Of a stretch of 5,213 nucleotides of DNA, positions 1 to 5,213 are shown piece by piece (position 1 is the first letter of the stretch; every line of letters starts with the position of its first letter). The DNA comes from QALR01 sp045646925 (GTDB taxonomy: Bacteria; Bacillota; Clostridia; Oscillospirales; CAG-272). The DNA is taken from NCBI GenBank assembly GCA_045646925.1, contig JAZRLQ010000054.1, forward strand, positions 1-5,213, read 5' to 3'. The position numbers were made by a program, and so were the translations under genes. The notes beneath the pieces are model-generated. The model was not told the DNA's origin and did no database searches. It saw only the letters and a program-made list of their open reading frames with translations.

Positions 1-59
1 ACAAAGTTCGTTACAGTTTCAATGTTTTCTACTGTCGCGGCAACGGTTAGTTCTTTCAT
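1..59 (-). CDS. probable RsbW-like ATP-binding anti-sigma kinase, N-terminal 19 codons only
   Basis: An ATG at 59-57 overlaps the phosphatase stop as ATGA and is preceded by GAGGAGG (73-67) with a 7-base spacer, so a gene clearly begins here. The reading frame stays open to the window edge and encodes MKELTVAATVENIETVTNF. This resembles the first strand and helix of free-standing HATPase_c_2 proteins of clostridial partner-switching loci, where a short beta-strand (KELTVxAxxEN) precedes a helix ahead of the N-box. None of the ATP-binding motifs falls inside the window, so the function rests on the N-terminal resemblance and on the position directly after an RsbU-like phosphatase. If correct, it would phosphorylate the STAS protein and be counteracted by the phosphatase. 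A different small protein is possible. Confidence 0.65.
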   Translation of the reverse strand, partial: MKELTVAATVENIETVTNF

Positions 60-1708
60 TGTGCATCCTCCTCTTTTATTTCCATTTTGGTTTTGTATTC
101 CAAACAAAGCATTGTAATATCGTCAAACTGCGGTGCTTCGCCTACAAACTCGTCAATATCCTTCTTAACTGCGGGAAGGATATCGTGGGGTGTTCCGTTC
201 TTCACTTTGTTCAAAATCGCACCAAGTCTTTCCATACCGTATAACTCATTATTTACATTTGTTGCCTCGGTTACACCGTCGGTGTACTGGAAAATCTTGT
301 CGCCGGGTTCAAGCATCATCGAGCCTGCGCGATATTTCATACCTTCCATACCCGCAAGGACAAATGCCGCACGGATCTTATAAGGCTCAAAATTGCCGCC
401 TGCTTTGCAGATAAATGGCATTTCGTGTCCCGCATTCACGTAAACGAACTCGCCTGTTACAAGGTCAAGCACACCCTCAAATGCTGTGATAAAGAGTTCT
501 TCGCTGTTAGATTCGCAAAGGAGCTGATTGACCTCGGCAAATACCTTTCCAAGGTCTGCACCGGGCGTGGTATGGTCTTTGATCAATGTCTTACCAATGA
601 CCATAAAGAGAGCTGCGGGAACTCCCTTACCCGAAACGTCTGCCATAACGATGGCAAGGTGCGTGTCGTCTACCATAAAGAAATCGTAGAAGTCACCACC
701 AACCTCTTTTGCAGGCTCCATAGTTGCGTAAATGTCGATCTCGCTTCTTTCGGGGAATGCGGGGAAAATACAAGGAAGCATCGAAGCTTGGATGTGCTTT
801 GCAATATCAAGCTCGGCACCGATACGCTCTTTTTCTGCGGTAACCTGTGAGAGATTTGCGATATAATCTTCAAGCTCCACAAGCATGAAGTTAAACGACT
901 GACTGAGTGATTCTATCTCATCTCCCGTCTTTATGCGAATACGCTTGTTTTCGAATACACCCGATTCTGTAATCTCCTGTGTAAAGGAGGTCAGCTTTCC
1001 AATGGGATTGGTGACGATCTTTCTTACGAAGATAATGTACGCAATAATGGTAATACCTATAATTGCAAACGAGATCAGAATCATTCTGGTAAGTACCGAA
1101 TTCAGATATGCTCTCACTTCACTCATATCGAGTATGTATTGAATCTCGGCAATCGCGTTCCCGTTCTCGTCAAGAATGACCGAAACGCCCGTATAGTTGT
1201 ATCCGTAATCGTTATCGGTAACGAGCGGTTCGTCGATACCTTTATTATCTCTGTATCTTTCCCAAATGGTGATGTATTTTTCCATATCTGCCGGATCATC
1301 GGGATTTGCGGCATCCACGTAGAGAATATCACTGCCGTAAGGGAGCTGGTTGGCAGGATCGTCGCCCATTTCCTCAACCATAGCGTCAATATAGAAGCAA
1401 ACGCTGTCCTCATCCGGAACTACAAGGGAAAGGAAGGTAATATCACCGTCTTTTTTCAGCTTATTAAAAAGGTCGTACATTTCCTTGTATTCGGGAGTCT
1501 GATCTCCACCTTCTGAGAGAATCGTTTTTACGTCATCAACATCAAGCATAGCAGCGATTGCATTACTGTTGGTCATGACGCGGTCGGCGTACATATCCTC
1601 AAGGTAGGATTTCGAGGTTGCATAACTAAATAGCGATACCGCAATCGTCAATACAAGTCCGACAATTCCAAGGGAAATGATAAATTTGGGCAAAAGTTTA
1701 AGCTTCAT
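56..1708 (-). CDS. membrane sensor PP2C/SpoIIE-family serine phosphatase (RsbU-like) with HAMP domain
   Basis: A 550-residue protein starting at ATG 1708. An in-frame ATG at 1723 is rejected because AGGAGA (1720-1715) lies between the two, 6 bases before ATG 1708. Domain order: transmembrane helix 1 (about 8-30); an acidic extracytoplasmic domain (about 31-207) resembling a Cache-type sensor; helix 2 (about 208-228); HAMP (about 229-281, with NPIGKLT and TGDEIESLSQSFN); a helical linker (AEKERIGAELDIAKHIQASMLP); then the PP2C phosphatase (about 325-537). Metal-binding acidic motifs are intact: EVGGDFYDFF (335-344), ADVSGKGVPAALFM (356-369), TDGVTEA (476-482) and FDDITML (528-534). In RsbU, RsbP and SpoIIE this domain dephosphorylates the phosphoserine of a STAS protein, here most likely the one encoded at the right edge. 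Extracellular input presumably passes through HAMP to the phosphatase. Its last codons overlap the next start in ATGA. Confidence 0.95.
   Translation of the reverse strand: MKLKLLPKFIISLGIVGLVLTIAVSLFSYATSKSYLEDMYADRVMTNSNAIAAMLDVDDVKTILSEGGDQTPEYKEMYDLFNKLKKDGDITFLSLVVPDEDSVCFYIDAMVEEMGDDPANQLPYGSDILYVDAANPDDPADMEKYITIWERYRDNKGIDEPLVTDNDYGYNYTGVSVILDENGNAIAEIQYILDMSEVRAYLNSVLTRMILISFAIIGITIIAYIIFVRKIVTNPIGKLTSFTQEITESGVFENKRIRIKTGDEIESLSQSFNFMLVELEDYIANLSQVTAEKERIGAELDIAKHIQASMLPCIFPAFPERSEIDIYATMEPAKEVGGDFYDFFMVDDTHLAIVMADVSGKGVPAALFMVIGKTLIKDHTTPGADLGKVFAEVNQLLCESNSEELFITAFEGVLDLVTGEFVYVNAGHEMPFICKAGGNFEPYKIRAAFVLAGMEGMKYRAGSMMLEPGDKIFQYTDGVTEATNVNNELYGMERLGAILNKVKNGTPHDILPAVKKDIDEFVGEAPQFDDITMLCLEYKTKMEIKEEDAQ
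67..73 (-). promoter_or_regulatory. strong ribosome-binding site for the truncated left-edge gene
   Basis: GAGGAGG, the best Shine-Dalgarno match in the window, sits inside the last codons of the phosphatase gene, 7 bases before ATG 59. It is the main evidence that the 59 bases at the edge are coding rather than a chance open frame. Confidence 0.8.
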
Positions 1709-2312
1709 TGTTTTTCTCCTCATTCAGTAATTTATAATAAACCTCGGCATCACACACACATCTGCCGTGACAATAGGGACATATCAGTTTGGTATCATCA
1801 TACCAAACCTTTTTTGCTTCTACTAAGAATTTGAAATCACAGTTTATCAAAGTTCGCTTCAGCGGTACAAAACCGCCCGGTTTCCAACAAACGATAAACA
1901 CCGCTTCTGTGGAAATAGACCGAAGATCTTTCAAGATGAACTGTATCATATAAGCCGCAAGCCCATTTCCTCGGTATTCATTTTTTAGTCCTACCGACTG
2001 TATCTTACCAATTCTTTTTTCCCCCTGTTTGTAAACCGAGCGAAACAGCTCCACTTCAAGCTTTGCGTATTTTGCTATGTATGCTTCATCGGTAAGATAG
2101 TAATATATATATCCAACGGTTTCTTCTTTCTCGTTTTTCAGAAGATAAAAGAATCTGTCCTCGGCATCAATCGCTGCGGCAATTTCTTGTTTTGAATACA
2201 GATTTTTACCAACGCAGGCATCACATAAAAGCTGCGCCTCGTCTATTTCCTCTCTTAACAACGGTCGAAGACTAAACACCGTTCCGTTTTCAAGTGTAAA
2301 TTTATGTATCAT
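1698..2312 (-). CDS. GNAT-family N-acetyltransferase with C-terminal cysteine cluster
   Basis: A 204-residue protein starting at ATG 2312 behind GAGGAG (2323-2318, spacing 5). The GNAT fold is supported by the acetyl-CoA pyrophosphate-binding motif A, VGLKNEYRGNGLAAYMI (107-123), containing the R-x-x-G-x-G/A type YRGNGLA. It is preceded by a beta-strand with IGKIQSV (101-107) and by an N-terminal part typical of the fold (FFYLLKNEKEETVGYIYYYL, 54-73). After motif A come FIVCWKPGG (139-147) and CDFKFL (158-163), positions where the fold usually holds motif B and a conserved aromatic. The end is unusual: CPYCHGRCVCDAEVYYK (178-194) carries Cys178, Cys181, Cys185 and Cys187, resembling a small zinc-binding knuckle. 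It overlaps its neighbours by 11 bases at each end, so it is probably co-translated with them. Acceptor substrate unknown; it could modify an amine on a metabolite or a protein. Confidence 0.88.
   Translation of the reverse strand: MIHKFTLENGTVFSLRPLLREEIDEAQLLCDACVGKNLYSKQEIAAAIDAEDRFFYLLKNEKEETVGYIYYYLTDEAYIAKYAKLEVELFRSVYKQGEKRIGKIQSVGLKNEYRGNGLAAYMIQFILKDLRSISTEAVFIVCWKPGGFVPLKRTLINCDFKFLVEAKKVWYDDTKLICPYCHGRCVCDAEVYYKLLNEEKNNEA
1715..1720 (-). promoter_or_regulatory. ribosome-binding site that sets the phosphatase start
   Basis: AGGAGA lies between two in-frame ATG codons at 1723 and 1708, with 6 bases to the downstream one. The upstream ATG has no such site and overlaps this one, so the site selects ATG 1708. 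It lies within the final codons of the acetyltransferase gene (Glu-Glu-Lys), so ribosomes finishing that gene pass through it. Confidence 0.85.
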
Positions 2313-3168
2313 GATTGCTCCTCGTACATGTCAGAAACTTCATTCCCATAGAAATTTCCGACTTTTCCTGTAGAATCAGACGTTTCAAAATTTTATATTT
2401 TTCATCAATCCAAAGAGCCCATTTTTTATAATCCTCATTGTCGGGCTCCAACAAACTCAAAAGCTTCACATCTTCGGGAAGATAGCTGAAAAAGGTTGTG
2501 AAGATCGCTTTTTTCTTTTCTTTCTCCCCGATCCCCGCAGAAATGGAATCCTGCCATACACGGATATTTTCATATCCGCATTCACAAAGAGTTTCACAGA
2601 TATACCGACCAACCTCTCGATTGCCGGAATATTTATCTTTTTTCAGAATATCAAAGTATTCGCTAAGCAGACCGCTTGTATCATTACTAAGTGTTGAAGC
2701 ACTGTCATTTGCTTCAATAATCAATATTTTCCCGTTTTCGCTCAAAAAAGGTTGAAGTGCGCATAAAAGTTTTTTCGTATCCTTCAAGTGCATCAATACG
2801 AAAGAAAGATAAATCACGTCAAAGGAACGAATGGTTTTTTCAGACATAATTTCCCGTAGCTTGTTCGCAAAGTCCGGGGCTTCCACATCGAGCTGATAAA
2901 AGGAAAAACGCTCGTTTCCATACTTTTTTTGAGCTTTTATCACAAGGTCTGCATTATATTCAAGTCCAACTACCTTTGAGACTGTATTTGAGGAAAATCG
3001 TTCAACCGTTTTTGAGCCATCGTTGCAGCCTATATCCAAAACCGTTAGCTCCTGCCCCTCGGAGAAAATTTGCGCGAAAATAGGATCCTCGTACGCTGAC
3101 AGCAAGCTGTTTTGCACACGAAGTCTTTTTATTTCATTTTTCTCTCCAAAAACAAGTTGACTCTGCAC
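2302..3168 (-). CDS. class I SAM-dependent methyltransferase, substrate unknown
   Basis: A 288-residue soluble protein. The start is GTG (3168-3166), chosen because TAAGGAGA lies 7 bases upstream and no in-frame ATG with a comparable site is present. The Rossmann methyltransferase core is clear. Motif I is VLDIGCNDGS (43-52), the SAM-binding glycine loop. An acidic residue ends strand 2 (VVGLEYN, Glu70), presumably contacting the ribose. YQLDVE (91-96) follows near the adenine pocket. Motif IV/post-I is FDVIYLSFVLMHL (116-128), then LQPFLSENGKILIIEAND (138-155) at strand 5. About 130 residues follow the strand-5 region, including a charged helical stretch (EKEKKKAIFTTF, 215-226) and an aromatic acidic segment around 240-260, perhaps a substrate lid. 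No nucleic-acid-methyltransferase signature (such as NPPY) is visible, so a small molecule or protein substrate is more likely. Its 3' end overlaps the acetyltransferase gene by 11 bases, implying translational coupling. Confidence 0.9.
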   Translation of the reverse strand: MQSQLVFGEKNEIKRLRVQNSLLSAYEDPIFAQIFSEGQELTVLDIGCNDGSKTVERFSSNTVSKVVGLEYNADLVIKAQKKYGNERFSFYQLDVEAPDFANKLREIMSEKTIRSFDVIYLSFVLMHLKDTKKLLCALQPFLSENGKILIIEANDSASTLSNDTSGLLSEYFDILKKDKYSGNREVGRYICETLCECGYENIRVWQDSISAGIGEKEKKKAIFTTFFSYLPEDVKLLSLLEPDNEDYKKWALWIDEKYKILKRLILQEKSEISMGMKFLTCTRSNHDT

Positions 3169-3175
3169 GGTTGAT

Positions 3176-3183
3176 TCTCCTTA
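3176..3183 (-). promoter_or_regulatory. ribosome-binding site fused to the MATE stop codon, supporting a GTG start
   Basis: On the minus strand TAAGGAGA combines the TAA stop of the transporter gene (3183-3181) with GGAGA (3180-3176), followed 7 bases later by GTG (3168). This identifies the non-ATG start of the methyltransferase and suggests re-initiation by ribosomes terminating on the transporter message. Confidence 0.8.
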
Positions 3184-4908
3184 AATAACCATATAAAGGT
3201 AATTAAATATCATTTTGCGCTGATAGTCGCAATATTTTGTTTTCTTTTGAATGAGCGTCAGTACACCCGAGTCTATCTCGTCGCCGTCAGACTCAAATGG
3301 GTTATATGAACTGACGTTATCACGGATGCGAAGAACGTAATCTCCGTCCTTTTCCATCAGCTTGATTGAAACGTAGTAGTTTTTGTTTTTCTTATTTCTA
3401 TCATCAAGCCCAAACTTAATGACATTCAAAAGCAGTTCCTCACATACAAAATTGATAAAGAAGGACTGCTTCATACCGATCTCCCATTCTTCGCAAAGGG
3501 CTTCGAGATCTCCCGAAATATGTGTCATACTTTCGGTTTCGATCAGATAACTGCGCTCAAAGCATTTACCTTTCAATCCGTATTTTTCGGATACGTATTT
3601 CCTTGAAGAACGAAGAATTGATACCAAAATAACAATCAGAGTACAAACAACCTCAGTACAGATATACGAGATTGCAAGACCGAAAATATTGACCCCCGGA
3701 ATAAGCAATACGCCCACTGCAAGCAGCAAAATACAATTTCGAATTGCGGACATAACACCCGCAAGTCTCGCTCTTCCGATGGACTGCCAAAAGGCTGTGA
3801 TAACCGTATTGATTCCTGTAAACACAATGCTGATTGCGAATATTCGCATAGCTTCTGCCGCACTCTCAAGTGCTGCCGCATCTCTGATTCCGAAGAACCA
3901 TACAAGAGCGTTTGAGAATACAGCACAAAGAAGTGCAATGAATCCGCCGCCGATAACGGCAACTGAAAGTGCCTTTTTCAATACAGTAAAAATACCTTTC
4001 TCATCTGACTCTCCGACGAAAAATGCCGTTACAGTGGAAAGTGCGTTTGATGTTCCGTCGAATACACCAATGGGAATCATACTAATCGTATAAATGACGC
4101 CGTAAATACCCACATAGGTCGTGCCCATATCTCCACCAAAGTACAAAAGCAAAGCGTTAAACACACGCATAACAATGGCGATAAATATGTTTGCTGAACC
4201 TACACCAAAACCGTTGTAAACAATTTTCTTTATATCCGATAGACAAGGCAAAGACACTCGAAGTGTCAATAATCTTTGTTTTTTCAAAAAATGTGTGAGC
4301 AAAACAAGGACGCCTAATCCCTCCGCAATACACAGAGAAGCAGAAGCTCCGATGATGCCCCAATCAAGCGCCTTTATAAACAGGAAATCCAAAGTCAGAT
4401 TTGTTCCAATCACGACAACAGATGCAATTGTTGCAAGTCTCGGATCACTGTCCGTACGAACAGATACTGAAAGGATATGGTACATAACGAAAACAGGCGC
4501 TGCCCACATCACAACAGTCAAATACTGCTCCGCAAGGGGATAGAGTTCCTCAGTGACACCAAGCAAAGTGAAATAGGCATTCTTAAAAAGAAGCGGAGAA
4601 AGGCTGAGAAGTCCTACAATCAAGCCGAGTCCGATCTGTGAATGGAACAATGAATTTGCTCCATTCACATCAGATGAACCCAAAAGTCTGCCAATATGTA
4701 CGTTTGCACCTACACCAATGGTAAGTCCAAACAATGCGTATAGCAAGAAGACAGGTGTGGAAAGGCTGGCAACGGCAAGACCGTTACTTCCAATCAGATT
4801 ACCGATAAACAGCGAATCCATTATTGTACAAAGGGTAACCGTCAAAGATGCGGAAATTCCCCATATTAAAAAGTATCTATATGCGTTACCCGCAAATCTT
4901 GTATCCAT
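3181..4908 (-). CDS. MATE-family efflux transporter fused to a C-terminal RsbW-like HATPase domain
   Basis: This 575-residue protein starts at ATG 4908 behind GGAGG (4918-4914, spacing 5). Residues 1-432 are very hydrophobic and fit the 12-helix, two-lobed MATE fold of Na+ or H+ driven exporters. Visible MATE features are IMDSLFIGNLIG near the end of the first helix (Asp31), GLTIGVGANVHIGRLLG around 61-77, and the repeat-like second lobe from about 225 with FDGTSNALSTVTAFFVGE. A typical MATE protein is about 440-460 residues. Here about 115-120 extra cytoplasmic residues follow, resembling the anti-sigma kinase ATPase fold (HATPase_c_2). They contain an N-box-like CEELLLNVIKFG (489-500, Glu490/Glu491, Asn495, Gly500) and RIRDNVSSYNPFE (527-539) at the G1 position. 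The G2 glycine loop is poor (IDSGVLTLI, 545-553), so ATP hydrolysis or kinase activity is uncertain. The gene lies 50 bases after the STAS gene and 12 bases before the methyltransferase. Substrate unknown. Confidence 0.93.
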   Translation of the reverse strand: MDTRFAGNAYRYFLIWGISASLTVTLCTIMDSLFIGNLIGSNGLAVASLSTPVFLLYALFGLTIGVGANVHIGRLLGSSDVNGANSLFHSQIGLGLIVGLLSLSPLLFKNAYFTLLGVTEELYPLAEQYLTVVMWAAPVFVMYHILSVSVRTDSDPRLATIASVVVIGTNLTLDFLFIKALDWGIIGASASLCIAEGLGVLVLLTHFLKKQRLLTLRVSLPCLSDIKKIVYNGFGVGSANIFIAIVMRVFNALLLYFGGDMGTTYVGIYGVIYTISMIPIGVFDGTSNALSTVTAFFVGESDEKGIFTVLKKALSVAVIGGGFIALLCAVFSNALVWFFGIRDAAALESAAEAMRIFAISIVFTGINTVITAFWQSIGRARLAGVMSAIRNCILLLAVGVLLIPGVNIFGLAISYICTEVVCTLIVILVSILRSSRKYVSEKYGLKGKCFERSYLIETESMTHISGDLEALCEEWEIGMKQSFFINFVCEELLLNVIKFGLDDRNKKNKNYYVSIKLMEKDGDYVLRIRDNVSSYNPFESDGDEIDSGVLTLIQKKTKYCDYQRKMIFNYLYMVI

Positions 4909-4958
4909 TGTTACCTCCGTTTGGTTGTCAAAAATTTTATTTCGCGTTTATCCAATAA

Positions 4959-5213
4959 TTATTCGATGGTCAGAATATCAATAAATCCTGTTACTTCAAA
5001 AATTTCGTTAATGGTGTCGTTTACGTTCTTGATGATCATTTCGCCCTGCTTGTTCATTACCTTCTGAGCCGCGAGAAGAACACGAAGTCCCGCAGAAGAA
5101 AGATACTCAAGAGCGGCAAAGTCAAGAACGAGCTTTTCAATGCCGTTAATGCTCTGCTTGAATTCTGCTTCAAGCTGGGGTGCGGTGGTGGTGTCAAGTC
5201 TGCCGACGATGGT
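4959..5213 (-). CDS. STAS-domain anti-sigma factor antagonist (RsbV/SpoIIAA-like), 5'-truncated by window edge
   Basis: Reading the minus strand in frame from 5213 to a TAA at 4961-4959 gives 84 residues of a STAS domain without its N-terminal strand. It opens with the family signature GRLDTTTAPQLE, the STAS beta-strand and helix region (SpoIIAA has GELDHHTAETL). It then has LVLDFAALEYLSSAGLRVLL around the regulatory serine, and ends FEVTGFIDILTIE, matching the family C-terminus. Aligned by eye to SpoIIAA DSSGL, the second serine of YLSSAGL (visible residue 40, codon 5096-5094) corresponds to phosphorylated Ser58. In the family, the unphosphorylated protein binds an RsbW/SpoIIAB-type kinase and releases that kinase's target. 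The kinase phosphorylates the serine and a PP2C phosphatase removes the phosphate. Both partner types are encoded downstream. About 10-15 N-terminal residues and the start codon lie outside the window. The domain call is secure; the target is unknown. Confidence 0.93.
   Translation of the reverse strand, partial: TIVGRLDTTTAPQLEAEFKQSINGIEKLVLDFAALEYLSSAGLRVLLAAQKVMNKQGEMIIKNVNDTINEIFEVTGFIDILTIE

Larger units (their letters stand above)
1..5213 (-). other. inferred co-directional operon segment (STAS - MATE/HATPase - MTase - GNAT - PP2C - kinase)
   Basis: Six same-strand genes are joined by, in transcription order, a 50-base gap, a 12-base gap, two 11-base overlaps and a 4-base ATGA overlap. 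The only spacer above 12 bases (4958-4909) is AT-rich and shows neither a GC-rich hairpin followed by a T-run nor a complete promoter. The operon promoter and any leader must therefore lie beyond 5213, and the terminator beyond position 1. Co-transcription is inferred from spacing and has not been demonstrated. No stretch of 300 bases without a gene exists in the window, and no tRNA, rRNA, CRISPR array or insertion sequence was recognised. Confidence 0.75.

Noticed and set aside
425..850. 141-codon plus-strand open frame
   Set aside because: It lies antisense inside the phosphatase domain, whose metal-binding motifs are intact on the minus strand. The translated product shows no recognisable domain and has no neighbouring gene on that strand.
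1139..1516. 125-codon plus-strand open frame
   Set aside because: It is antisense to the phosphatase sensor domain, and no motif or supporting context was seen.
1709..1723. Upstream ATG at 1723 as the phosphatase start (5 extra residues)
   Set aside because: It overlaps the Shine-Dalgarno AGGAGA that serves ATG 1708 and has no comparable site of its own. The protein beginning MKLKLLPKF goes directly into the first membrane helix.
3689..4093. 134-codon plus-strand open frame
   Set aside because: It lies opposite the second lobe of the transporter. Its composition is what the reverse of hydrophobic codons produces, with no domain resemblance.
4926..4931. Minus-strand TTGACA, a perfect -35 box, in the gap before the transporter gene
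   Set aside because: At 17 bases downstream the -10 position would fall on ATGGAT at the start codon itself, which is a poor match and would give a transcript lacking the ribosome-binding site. A chance match in an AT-rich spacer is more likely.
4909..4958. Possible terminator or riboswitch in the 50-base gap between STAS and transporter genes
   Set aside because: Read on the minus strand there is an AAATTTTT tract but no stable GC-rich stem before it, and the space is too small for a known riboswitch.

Overview
All recognisable genes lie on the minus strand, so the window reads from right (about 5213) to left (1). Six genes sit head to tail with no intergenic gap above 50 bases and no convincing terminator or internal promoter, which suggests one operon or a segment of one. 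The strong AGGAGG-type ribosome-binding sites, the moderate-to-low GC content, and STAS and ATPase sequences of a type I associate with anaerobic gut or rumen Clostridia point to a Bacillota (Clostridia) genome. This taxonomic placement is inference, because there is no rRNA or marker gene in the window.

Layout in order of transcription: (1) 5213-4959, the C-terminal 84 residues of a STAS-domain anti-sigma-factor antagonist (RsbV/SpoIIAA-like), cut by the right edge; (2) 4908-3181, a 575-residue MATE-family multidrug/metabolite exporter fused to a C-terminal RsbW-like HATPase domain; (3) 3168-2302, a class I SAM-dependent methyltransferase with a GTG start; (4) 2312-1698, a GNAT acetyltransferase with a C-terminal four-cysteine cluster; (5) 1708-56, a membrane-anchored sensor with an extracytoplasmic domain, HAMP and PP2C/SpoIIE-type phosphatase (RsbU/RsbP-like); (6) 59-1, the first 19 codons of what looks like a free-standing RsbW-like anti-sigma kinase, cut by the left edge.

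Together, genes 1, 5 and 6 form the classical partner-switching triad of STAS switch protein, PP2C phosphatase and HATPase kinase. Unusually, the triad encloses a transporter that carries its own HATPase domain, plus two small-molecule or protein-modifying enzymes. No sigma factor is visible. A reasonable hypothesis is that an extracellular signal sensed by the phosphatase sets STAS phosphorylation, and that STAS then binds the kinase and/or the transporter's cytoplasmic domain to control export of a compound that the methyltransferase and acetyltransferase may modify. The domain assignments are well supported by the sequence. The transport-control link and the substrates are inference.
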